Assembly: GCA_045567335.1 (NCBI GenBank) | Contig: JBJLCZ010000009.1 | Span: 1 to 24,753 of the forward strand | Reading direction: 5' to 3' | Source of the DNA: Pelagilacustribacter sp045567335 | GTDB lineage: Bacteria; Pseudomonadota; Alphaproteobacteria; Pelagibacterales; Pelagibacteraceae | Length of the DNA: 24,753 nucleotides | Shown here: positions 1 through 7,340 of the stretch, piece after piece | How the letters are laid out: each line of letters opens with the position of its first letter | How positions within the stretch are numbered: the first letter of the stretch is position 1 | Translations under genes and position numbers: made by a program | Notes under the pieces: model-generated | The model's input: only the letters and a program-made list of their open reading frames with translations | Databases searched by the model: none | What the model was told of the DNA's origin: nothing

Positions 1-1037
1 TTTCTCATTCCATCATACATTGGGTAGGGCGAGAAAGTTAACATAAAAATATTTAAGAAGAGAATTAAAAAAACAAAATACAATTTGTAATTAAAATTTT
101 TAAATATTTTTTTATAATAATTATTTTTAAATATAATTAAGTAAAATGAAAACAAATATAATAACAAAATATATTCTGGCGTTCTTAAAATTAAACTAAG
201 TAAAACATAAGTTTTAGGAGGATCGCCAGTTAAATATATAACACCATTAAATAAGTTTGCAGGCGCACCAACCGGCGGATTGTTAATTGATTCAATGAAT
301 ATCTTAAAAGGTATAATAAATATGTTTCCATGAGCTTGCGGCCAGAAAATTAATATAAAAAAATATGAAAATAATATAATTTTTGTTAAATCTAAAAAAA
401 ATATTTTTTTATTTATTTTCTGACTTAATTTTTTAAAATAAAAAATCTCGAGTAATACAAAAATTAGTAATGGAAATAATGTTGCAGCAAAACCAAGTGT
501 TACGCCAGTACCTAAGGCAATAAAAAAACCAACTTTTAATATATATTTTTTTTTATTTTTTATTTTATTATTTTTATAAAGATATTTTATAACAAAATAT
601 GTAATCCAAATGTTTGAAACTAAAATAATTGTATCTTTAGGATTAATAGCCATATGACCAAAAAAAGCAGGATATAAGATGAAAAGTATAAAAATTATTT
701 TTGCTGAAGTTTTGTTAAATAAAATCTTAAATAAATTTGATAATGCAAAAACAGCACTTAATGAAATTAACATATTAATTAAATGCAAAGCTTCTGATTG
801 GTAAGCTCTAGGTGCTAATGAACTTAAAAATGCTGTTATAGTATATGAAATTCCAGGAAAAAATTTACTAAACCAAAATTCATTTTTAATTTTTCCGAAT
901 GAAAAAATAAACTCTAATTTATTTTTACCCTGTTGCATATGTGTCCCTGAGTCCCACATAGTTCCAATATTAATTGAACAATAAATAAGAAAAATTATAA
1001 TCAAAAATAAAAATAAATTTTTTTTTTCGATATTCAT
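1..1037 (-). CDS. GT-C-type membrane glycosyltransferase (PMT/ArnT-like), partial at the left edge
   Basis: The minus strand is open from an ATG at 1035-1037 to the window edge, giving 345 codons without a stop, so the C-terminus is missing. The protein is strongly hydrophobic with repeated membrane segments. A first extracytoplasmic loop (about residues 25-35) contains the acidic motif TMWDSGTH. Further on are the motifs FFGHMAINPKDT (about residue 125) and, close to the edge, PYPMYDGMR. An Asp in the first loop and a GH..NPKD patch after an early helix resemble polyprenyl-phosphate-dependent GT-C enzymes (PMT/ArnT/GT39-like), which move a sugar from a lipid carrier on the periplasmic side. 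It lies 20 bp after the small membrane gene at 1058 and is probably co-transcribed with it. A plausible partner is the GtrB/DPM-like enzyme at 6404, which could make its lipid-linked donor. Family call moderately sure; substrate unknown. Confidence 0.6.
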   Translation of the reverse strand, partial: MNIEKKNLFLFLIIIFLIYCSINIGTMWDSGTHMQQGKNKLEFIFSFGKIKNEFWFSKFFPGISYTITAFLSSLAPRAYQSEALHLINMLISLSAVFALSNLFKILFNKTSAKIIFILFILYPAFFGHMAINPKDTIILVSNIWITYFVIKYLYKNNKIKNKKKYILKVGFFIALGTGVTLGFAATLFPLLIFVLLEIFYFKKLSQKINKKIFFLDLTKIILFSYFFILIFWPQAHGNIFIIPFKIFIESINNPPVGAPANLFNGVIYLTGDPPKTYVLLSLILRTPEYILLLYLFSFYLIIFKNNYYKKIFKNFNYKLYFVFLILFLNIFMLTFSPYPMYDGMR

Positions 1038-1057
1038 TGTTTAGAGATTATTTAATT

Positions 1058-1360
1058 TCAATTTGAATCTAATTCTTCAAATTCTTTTTTTATTTTTTTA
1101 TAAACCCTCTTAAGAATTATCTTATCCTCAACATCTAACATATTTTTTTTTTGTAAACTTTTATCAAGCTCATTAATGAGTTCATTTTTTAAATTTTTTC
1201 TTTCTTTTGTTTCTAAAATAGATAAAAAAGTGTCAATTTTCTCTAATCTTTCTGCTAAAATTAGATTAAAAATAACATTAATAATTATTATTATAGCAAG
1301 TGAAATGGAGATAAGTTTTATAAAAAATTTTTTTAGGTTATTGCTTTGATTTTCTTGCAT
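1058..1360 (-). CDS. small single-pass membrane protein with charged helical tail, function unknown
   Basis: I do not recognise a named family. From the ATG at 1358-1360 the product is 100 aa. It has a short polar N-terminus (MQENQSNNLKKFF), one strongly hydrophobic segment at about residues 14-36, then about 60 residues of highly charged, probably helical or coiled-coil sequence rich in Lys, Glu and Leu. An upstream in-frame ATG at 1394-1396 would add 12 residues (MVIFKDLLYDII). Neither start has a clear Shine-Dalgarno sequence; the shorter form is chosen because its N-terminus leads cleanly into the membrane segment. The topology suggests an anchored helical domain. It precedes the GT-C gene by 20 bp on the same strand and diverges from the rfbG operon, so a role in surface-polymer assembly is possible but purely contextual. 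Confidence 0.55.
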   Translation of the reverse strand: MQENQSNNLKKFFIKLISISLAIIIIINVIFNLILAERLEKIDTFLSILETKERKNLKNELINELDKSLQKKNMLDVEDKIILKRVYKKIKKEFEELDSN

Positions 1361-1439
1361 AATAATATCATATAATAAATCTTTAAATATAACCATTAAT
1401 ATTTGATAAAATGCTACTCAAGTGATAACTAGATATTTT

Positions 1440-2519
1440 ATGATTATCAATATTAATAAAAGATTTTGGAAAAATAAAAAAGTCTTTGTAACTGGTCATA
1501 CTGGTTTTAAAGGAAGCTGGTTATGTATAATGTTAAATTTACTTGGAGCTCAAGTAACTGGGTATTCCTTGAAGCCAAAAACTAAACCTAATTTATTTAC
1601 ACTTGGAAAAATTGGAAAAATTATTAAAAAATCGATCATTGCTGATGTTAGAGATTATAATAGACTATATCAATCGATTAAAAAGTCTAAAGCTTCAATA
1701 GTGATACACATGGCAGCTCAACCTTTAGTTAGACATTCTTTTGCAAATCCTAAAGAAACTTTTGATACTAATTTTATAGGTTCATTAAATATTTTAGAAA
1801 GTATAAGAAGAATAAAAAATGTTAAATCTGCAATCATAATTACAACTGATAAAGTTTACGATGTTTATGGAAAAGAAAAAATATACAAGGAAACAGATAT
1901 ACTCGGGGGATTAGACCCATACAGTTCTTCAAAAGTTTGTGTAGAACATTTATGTTTTTCTTATATAAAATGTTTTTTTTCTAATAAATTAAATCAAAAA
2001 ATTGCTACAGTAAGAGCTGGTAATGTAATTGGAGGAGGAGACTTTTCAGAGGATAGACTAATACCAGATATATATAGATTTGCTAAAAAAAAGAAAAAAA
2101 TAGTAATAAGAAATCCATTAGCTGTTAGACCTTGGCAACATGTGCTTGAACCTTTAAGCGGATATCTTATGTTAACCGAAAAACTTCATACTAAAAAATT
2201 AAAACTTTTGAAACCAAATTGGAATTTTGGGCCAAATATATCCTGCTGTAAATCTGTTAAATATATAGCTAATTATTTTTCCATACCATTAGGCTTAAAG
2301 GTTAAAAATGAAAAATTAAAAAAGAATACGTTTAAACCAGAAACCAGTATTTTGCGATTAAGTAATCATAAAGCTAAAAACTTTCTTAAGTGGAAGCCAA
2401 GATGGTCTTTGAATGAATCCCTTGATAAAATTATTGAATGGAATAGGTTAATTAAAAAATTTAGTCCATTAGATGTATGTAAGAGACAAATTATAAGCTT
2501 TCAAAAAAAAACTAATTAA
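1440..2519 (+). CDS. rfbG: CDP-glucose 4,6-dehydratase
   Basis: Converts CDP-D-glucose to CDP-4-keto-6-deoxy-D-glucose, the entry step to CDP-linked 3,6-dideoxysugars. It is an extended SDR enzyme of 359 aa, the usual RfbG length. Visible are the NAD-binding TGHTGFKG (residues 18-25), TTDKVY (135-140), the catalytic YSSSK (161-165) after LGGLDP, RAGNVIGGGD (192-201) and RPWQH (230-234), all typical of RfbG rather than of dTDP- or GDP-sugar dehydratases. The reading frame extends back to a GTG at 1422, but the ATG at 1440 gives the standard N-terminus (about 10 residues before WKNKKVFVTG), so I use it. A -10-like TAAAAT at 1407-1412 is just upstream, without a convincing -35. First gene of the rightward operon. 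The cytidylyltransferase RfbF that would supply CDP-glucose is not in the window. Confidence 0.92.
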   Translation: MIININKRFWKNKKVFVTGHTGFKGSWLCIMLNLLGAQVTGYSLKPKTKPNLFTLGKIGKIIKKSIIADVRDYNRLYQSIKKSKASIVIHMAAQPLVRHSFANPKETFDTNFIGSLNILESIRRIKNVKSAIIITTDKVYDVYGKEKIYKETDILGGLDPYSSSKVCVEHLCFSYIKCFFSNKLNQKIATVRAGNVIGGGDFSEDRLIPDIYRFAKKKKKIVIRNPLAVRPWQHVLEPLSGYLMLTEKLHTKKLKLLKPNWNFGPNISCCKSVKYIANYFSIPLGLKVKNEKLKKNTFKPETSILRLSNHKAKNFLKWKPRWSLNESLDKIIEWNRLIKKFSPLDVCKRQIISFQKKTN

Positions 2520-2538
2520 TGTAATTATTGTTTTCCAA

Positions 2539-3753
2539 ATGAAAAAAAATAAACTAAAAATTCCATATGGTCGAAACGTTTACGACAATAAAGAAATTAA
2601 AGCTGTAGTAAAAACACTAAAAAATTCAACACAAATGGGTTATTCAGTTAATTCATTTGAAAAAAAAATAGCTGTTTTGTTTTCAAAAAGATATGGTTTA
2701 ATGGTAAATTCAGGTTCCTCAGCTTTAATGTTGGCCTTAAAAGTTATGAATTTTAAAAAAGGAAGTGAAATAATTACTCCTTGTTTAAATTTTGGTACAG
2801 CAGTTTCTTCAATTATGCTTAGTAATTTAGTACCAATTTTAGTTGACTGTGAAATTGATACTCTTCAAATAGATGTAGAAAAAATTGAAAAAAGAATTAC
2901 AAAAAAAACTAAAGCAATATTAGTTCCAAATTTAATTGGGAACATTCCAGATTGGAAAAAAATAAGAAAAATTGCAGACAGATATAATTTGAAAATTTTA
3001 GAAGATTCAGCTGATACTTTAGGTGGTAAAATAAATAATAAACCTACTGGTATTTATAGTGATATTTCTATAACGAGCTTTTATGGATCACATGTTATTA
3101 GTTGTGCTGGTAACGGTGGAATTCTTTTAACAAATGATAAAAAGAAATTTACAAGAGCAAAAGTTTTACGTAGCTGGGGAAGAATGTCTACTATGATTAA
3201 AGATTCAGAAAATATTAATAAAAGACTAGGAATAAAATTAAAAGGTTTTGATTACGATGCTAAATTTGTTTTTTCTGAGGCAGGTTATAATTTTGAACCA
3301 TCAGAAGTAGGGGCTTCATTTGGTCTTGTTCAATTAAAGAAATTTAACTATTTTACAAAATTAAGAAATAGAAATTTCAAAATTCATTATGATTTTTTTA
3401 AAAAACTTAATAAATATTTTATAGTTCCCAGAGTTGACAAAAAAGTAAAAACAAATTTTTTGGCATATCCAATTATTCTAAGAAAAAATCTTAATTTTAC
3501 AAGAAAAGACCTGCAAATACATTTAGAAAAACAAAATATTCAAACAAGACCTATATTTAGTGGGAATATTTTAAGACATCCAGCATTTCATCCAATAATA
3601 TCCAATAAAAATAAGTTAAATAATTTTAAAAATTCTGACTATATAATGAAGTATGGTTTATTGATTGGTTGTCATCAAGGCTTAACCAAGAAAGATATTT
3701 CATATATTCATGCTTCAATATTAAGCTTTAAACAAATAAATAAGATGAATTAA
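2539..3753 (+). CDS. PLP-dependent CDP-4-keto-6-deoxysugar 3-dehydratase-like protein (RfbH/ColD type, His for Lys, no Fe-S cysteines)
   Basis: DegT/DnrJ/EryC1 fold-type-I protein of 404 aa. Landmarks are GRNVYDNKE near the N-terminus, the phosphate-binding NSGSSALML (57-65), LEDSADTLGG (154-163, with D156 as the residue that binds the PLP pyridine nitrogen) and SFYGSHVISCAGNGG (180-194). At the position of the Schiff-base lysine stands H185, the hallmark of the C3 dehydratases RfbH/E1 and ColD as opposed to aminotransferases. RfbH also carries a [2Fe-2S] cluster on a C-X57-C-X-C-X7-C pattern. Here the first Cys is Ala (A158) and the stretch after RSWGR (211-215) has no Cys, so the cluster is absent. 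It may therefore work like ColD (PMP-dependent dehydration with glutamate, no E3 reductase) on the RfbG product. Position directly after rfbG supports a CDP-sugar substrate. An aminotransferase role is unlikely without the lysine. Confidence 0.8.
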   Translation: MKKNKLKIPYGRNVYDNKEIKAVVKTLKNSTQMGYSVNSFEKKIAVLFSKRYGLMVNSGSSALMLALKVMNFKKGSEIITPCLNFGTAVSSIMLSNLVPILVDCEIDTLQIDVEKIEKRITKKTKAILVPNLIGNIPDWKKIRKIADRYNLKILEDSADTLGGKINNKPTGIYSDISITSFYGSHVISCAGNGGILLTNDKKKFTRAKVLRSWGRMSTMIKDSENINKRLGIKLKGFDYDAKFVFSEAGYNFEPSEVGASFGLVQLKKFNYFTKLRNRNFKIHYDFFKKLNKYFIVPRVDKKVKTNFLAYPIILRKNLNFTRKDLQIHLEKQNIQTRPIFSGNILRHPAFHPIISNKNKLNNFKNSDYIMKYGLLIGCHQGLTKKDISYIHASILSFKQINKMN

Positions 3754-3816
3754 TTTCATTTTAATTATATTATTAAGGTATTAAATCGTTATACAAATTT
3801 GGTGATTATCTTTTAG

Positions 3817-4623
3817 ATGAACAAAAATAAAAAATTAATTTTTGCAAAAAATACCAGAAAAAATATTTTGCAATTAAGTTATCAAGCAAAATCATCACAT
3901 ATCGGAAGTTGTTTTTCTATAATAGAAATTTTAACTATTTTATATAACGATATTTTTAAAAATTATTCTAAAAAAAATATTAAAAAATATAAAAATCAGT
4001 TTATTTTAAGTAAAGGACATGCATGTCTAGCTCTTTATTGTGTTCTTTATGAAAAAAAGATAATTAACAAAAAAACTTTACAATCATATGGATCAAACAA
4101 TTCCTTATTAATGTCTCACGTAAGCCACCACGTTCCAGGTGTTGATTTTTCTACAGGCTCTTTGGGTCATGGTCTTCCAGTAGCAACTGGTATTGCATTG
4201 TCTCTAAAATCAAGAAAAATTAATAAGAAAACTTTTGTTTTAATAAGTGATGGAGAACTTAATGAAGGCACTACTTGGGAGTCAATTCTTTTTGCCTGTC
4301 ATCATAAATTAAACAATTTAATCATTATTATAGATTATAATAAGTTACAAAGTTTAACTTTTGTAAAAAATACTTTAAATATTGAACCTTTAAATAAAAA
4401 GTTCTCTTCTTTTGGTTGTAAAGTTTTTAATATAAATGGACATAACTATAAACAAATTAAAAAAGCTTTAAGTTTTAATAGCGCAAGTAAACCTATTGTA
4501 ATAATTGCGAATACCATCAAGGGTAGAGGCGTAAGTTTTATGGAAAATAATATTGAGTGGCATTACAAATCTCCAAATTTAAATCAATTAAAAACTGCAA
4601 TTAAAGAAATTAATAATGCGTAA
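3817..4623 (+). CDS. transketolase-like protein, N-terminal (ThDP pyrophosphate-binding) subunit
   Basis: Equivalent to the N-terminal third of transketolase (268 aa); its other half is the next gene. Visible are SSHIGS with H28, SKGHA (65-69), the DFSTGSLGHGLPVATGIAL block (110-128) and the ThDP/metal motif SDGELNEGTTWE (144-155) ending in N175 of IIIIDYN. The first Gly of the usual GDG is Ser. Such split pairs transfer two-carbon ketol units using ThDP, normally from a ketose phosphate to an aldehyde. Set inside a CDP-deoxysugar operon, a dedicated role in adding a two-carbon unit to a nucleotide sugar or making a sugar precursor is more likely than housekeeping pentose metabolism (inference). 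It follows a 63-bp gap, the largest in the operon, and overlaps the C subunit by 8 nt, which suggests translational coupling. Confidence 0.85.
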   Translation: MNKNKKLIFAKNTRKNILQLSYQAKSSHIGSCFSIIEILTILYNDIFKNYSKKNIKKYKNQFILSKGHACLALYCVLYEKKIINKKTLQSYGSNNSLLMSHVSHHVPGVDFSTGSLGHGLPVATGIALSLKSRKINKKTFVLISDGELNEGTTWESILFACHHKLNNLIIIIDYNKLQSLTFVKNTLNIEPLNKKFSSFGCKVFNINGHNYKQIKKALSFNSASKPIVIIANTIKGRGVSFMENNIEWHYKSPNLNQLKTAIKEINNA

Positions 4624-5491
4624 TATATTTATAGAAGAATTAATTAATTTTACCAAAAAAAATAAGAAAGTAGTACTTTTAGTTAATGATCTTGGTTATA
4701 GTGTTGTTGAGAAATTTGCAAAATTATATCCTAAACAATTTTATAATGCTGGTGTAGCCGAACAAAATATGATGGGCATCGCAGCGGGTATGGCTTTAGA
4801 GGGCCATCATGTTTTTGTTTATTCGCTTGGAAATTTTCCTACATTTAGATGTGCTGAACAAATCAGAAATGATATAGATTATCACAATCTACCTGTAACA
4901 ATTGTAAATGTAGGTGCTGGTATTTCGTATGGAAATTTAGGTTACTCACATCACTCAATACAAGATTTTGGATTAATGAGACTTTTTTCTAATTTTTTAA
5001 TAGCCTCGCCAGGAGATGAGTATGAAACAAAAAATGTTGTTAATCATTTGCTAAAAAACCCAAAACCATCTTATTTAAGATTAGCTAAATCAAATAATAT
5101 TAAGATTCATAAAAAATTAATTAAAACAGAAGAAGGAAAGTGGCTACCCATAAAGATTAACAAAAAATCTAATTTTACTTTTCTTTCAACTGGAATTACT
5201 TCTTACTTAACTAAAGATTTATTGAATAAACCAGAATTTAAAAATTATTCTCATTACTCACTACCATTGTGGGGTTCTAATTTGAAAAAAAAACAAATTA
5301 ATCAGGTAAAAAAATGGAAAAAAATTATTATTTTAGAAGATCATTTAGAAGATGGAGGCTTTGGTAGTTGGATGCGAGAGAGTTTAGCTAACAATAATGT
5401 TAACTGCAAAATAATAACCTGGTCTCTAAAGAAAGATGTTATAGGTAAAGTTGGTAACCAAAATTATTTATTAAAAAAATATTTAAAATAA
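4616..5491 (+). CDS. transketolase-like protein, C-terminal (ThDP pyrimidine-binding) subunit
   Basis: Second half of the split transketolase (291 aa), starting 8 nt before the N subunit ends. It has the pyrimidine-binding domain with the catalytic glutamate E49 in NAGVAEQNMMGIAAGMA, aromatic/His elements GYSHHSIQDFGLMR (109-122; H112, H113) that line the active site in the family, and the C-terminal transketolase-C domain (about 165-285) with IIILEDHLEDGGFG. Both subunits should form an alpha2beta2 enzyme with active sites at the interface. Similar split pairs occur in surface-polysaccharide loci and in 1-deoxyxylulose-synthase-like proteins; the N-subunit motifs favour transketolase. Acceptor and donor cannot be read from sequence. 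Confidence 0.85.
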   Translation: MRNIFIEELINFTKKNKKVVLLVNDLGYSVVEKFAKLYPKQFYNAGVAEQNMMGIAAGMALEGHHVFVYSLGNFPTFRCAEQIRNDIDYHNLPVTIVNVGAGISYGNLGYSHHSIQDFGLMRLFSNFLIASPGDEYETKNVVNHLLKNPKPSYLRLAKSNNIKIHKKLIKTEEGKWLPIKINKKSNFTFLSTGITSYLTKDLLNKPEFKNYSHYSLPLWGSNLKKKQINQVKKWKKIIILEDHLEDGGFGSWMRESLANNNVNCKIITWSLKKDVIGKVGNQNYLLKKYLK

Positions 5492-5499
5492 CTATTAAT

Positions 5500-5503
5500 A
5501 GGA
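5500..5503 (+). promoter_or_regulatory. ribosome binding site for the TTG-started SDR gene
   Basis: AGGA lies 5 nt before the TTG at 5509-5511. It supports this non-ATG start, because the next residues (KTLTFIGGSGFVG) are already the dinucleotide-binding beta strand and glycine loop; no later start would keep the fold. Confidence 0.5.
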
Positions 5504-5508
5504 AATTT

Positions 5509-6420
5509 TTGAAAACATTGACATTTATTGGAGGAAGTGGATTCGTTGGTAAATCATTTATTGACTGCTTAAATGAAAATCGATTAAAAAAATTTAACAT
5601 AAAAAAAATTAATATTATTGCAAGAAATCCATATATCTTAAAAAAAGATAAAAATTTAAATTTAAAAAATATTAAATTAATTAAAGCAGATATTTCAAAA
5701 ATGAAATCTTTGCCAAAAAGTAATTTATTTATTTATGGAGCTGAGACAACTAAAACAATTTCTTATAACAACAAAAAACAAATTACTATTGCTCATCAAA
5801 GTGCAATTAATAATTTTTGTAAAATTTTAAAAAAAGAAAAATATATTAAAGTTTTATATTTAAGTTCCGGAGCTATTTATAAAAAAAAATATCAACTTAA
5901 TAGATCAAAGTATAAAAACTTGTATTCAAAATTAAAAATTTATTCAGAAAATAAAATAAGAAATCTAACTAAAATGGGAGTAAGCGCAACAATTGCAAGA
6001 TGTTATACTTTTGTTGGTCCTAGATTACCCTTAAAAGCACAATTTGCTGTAGGAAATTTCATTTATGATGGTTTTAATAAAAAGATAATTAAGATCAAAT
6101 CCCAAAACAAAGTGATTAGAAGCTACATGCATTCAAATGATTTAGTAAATTGGTTAATAACAATGTTATTAAAATCAAACAATAAATGTAAAATTTATAA
6201 TGTAGGATCTGACAAAGAAATAGAAATACAAAAACTAGCTAAATTGATAGGAATCATATTTAATAAACCTGTATCAATCACTAACTTTAAAAGTAAAAAA
6301 GTTGATAAATATGTTCCAAATATAGTTAAAACTCAGCAAGAACTTGGGCTTAAAATAAATAATGATTTGATGAAATCAATACTTTTAACTATAAATTATA
6401 TTGATGAAAAAATTAATTAG
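5509..6420 (+). CDS. NAD(P)-dependent sugar epimerase/reductase (extended SDR)
   Basis: SDR-family nucleotide-sugar enzyme, 303 aa. It begins at TTG directly with the first beta strand and Rossmann loop GGSGFVG (8-14). YLSSGAIY (117-124) supplies the Ser region, Y139-SKL-K143 the catalytic YxxxK, and RCYTFVGPRL (164-173) the substrate-proximal segment. Candidate roles are reduction of a keto group on the CDP-deoxysugar (as in CDP-abequose/paratose synthases), reduction of an added acyl ketone (as YerF does in yersiniose synthesis), or C-epimerisation. The position between the transketolase pair and the glycosyltransferase fits a late sugar-modifying step. Its last 17 nt overlap the next gene. 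The family is certain; the exact reaction is not visible. Confidence 0.8.
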   Translation: MKTLTFIGGSGFVGKSFIDCLNENRLKKFNIKKINIIARNPYILKKDKNLNLKNIKLIKADISKMKSLPKSNLFIYGAETTKTISYNNKKQITIAHQSAINNFCKILKKEKYIKVLYLSSGAIYKKKYQLNRSKYKNLYSKLKIYSENKIRNLTKMGVSATIARCYTFVGPRLPLKAQFAVGNFIYDGFNKKIIKIKSQNKVIRSYMHSNDLVNWLITMLLKSNNKCKIYNVGSDKEIEIQKLAKLIGIIFNKPVSITNFKSKKVDKYVPNIVKTQQELGLKINNDLMKSILLTINYIDEKIN

Positions 6421-7333
6421 TATAGTAACACCTACTTTTAATGAAGAAGCTAATATAGAAAAACTTTGTACTAAAATTTCTGAGATCATGGAAAAATCAG
6501 AATATAACTACGAACATATAGTTATTGATAACAACTCTACTGATAATACAGTTAAAATTTTGAGAAAATTAGCATTAACAAACAAAAATTTAAAAATAAT
6601 TTTGAACTCAAGGAATTTTGGTCAATTAAATTCTCCTGTACATGCATTGCTTCAAACGTCTGGAGATGCTGCTATAGCAATGTCTGCAGATTTTCAAGAT
6701 CCGCCAGACTTAATTGTTAAATATTTAGAGGAATGGGAAAAAGGATATAATGTTGTTTTGGGTCAAAAAGAAACCTCTGAAGAAAATTTTTTTATTAATT
6801 TTTTTAGAAAATTATATTATAAATTTATTAGTTTTATTTCAGAAGTTCCACTACTGATAAATGTAACCGGTGCTGGTTTGTTTAGCAGAAAAATTATTGA
6901 ACAAATAAGAAAAATTGATGATCCAAATCCATATTTAAGAGGATTAATATCTGAAATTACGGAGGATATAAAATTAATCAAGTTCCATCAACCAAATAGA
7001 GAAGGCGGTAAAACAAAAAATAATTTTTATTCGTTATATGATGTGGGAATTTTAGGAATTATTAAACATACTAAAATACCTTTAAGGGTTATGACTTTTG
7101 TTGGATTTTTTACAAGTTTAATTTCGATATTTATTTCACTTATATTTTTAATAAGAAAAATATTTTTCTGGGATTCATTTGAACTTGGTATAGCGCCTTT
7201 AATTGTTGGGTTATTTGGAATTGCTTCAATTCAAATATTTTTACTGGGTTTTATTGGTGAATATGTTATGAATATTTTAACTCAAATTAGAAAAATGCCT
7301 TTAGTAATAGAAAAAGAGAGGATTAACTTTTAG
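6404..7333 (+). CDS. GT2 polyprenyl-phosphate glycosyltransferase (GtrB/DPM1/ArnC-like)
   Basis: Transfers a sugar from a nucleotide donor to undecaprenyl phosphate on the cytoplasmic face of the inner membrane. The 309-aa protein has the GT-A start SIVTPTFNEE (6-15), VIDNNSTDNT (40-49), the family motif ADFQDPP (95-101) and TGAGLFSRK (155-163). Two C-terminal membrane helices follow (about 229-250 and 263-287, ending LLGFIGEYV), the GtrB/DPM-like layout. ATG at 6404 is preferred over the TTG codon just before it; it overlaps the SDR gene by 17 nt, so translation is probably coupled. It could charge the lipid carrier with the deoxysugar made by this operon for use by a GT-C enzyme such as the one at 1-1037. 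Sugar specificity is not readable. Confidence 0.85.
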   Translation: MKKLISIVTPTFNEEANIEKLCTKISEIMEKSEYNYEHIVIDNNSTDNTVKILRKLALTNKNLKIILNSRNFGQLNSPVHALLQTSGDAAIAMSADFQDPPDLIVKYLEEWEKGYNVVLGQKETSEENFFINFFRKLYYKFISFISEVPLLINVTGAGLFSRKIIEQIRKIDDPNPYLRGLISEITEDIKLIKFHQPNREGGKTKNNFYSLYDVGILGIIKHTKIPLRVMTFVGFFTSLISIFISLIFLIRKIFFWDSFELGIAPLIVGLFGIASIQIFLLGFIGEYVMNILTQIRKMPLVIEKERINF

Positions 7334-7340
7334 TTCTATT

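Noticed and set aside
1422..1439. GTG start six codons upstream for rfbG
   Set aside because: The ATG at 1440 already gives a normal RfbG N-terminus, and the GTG would sit almost at the predicted transcription start.
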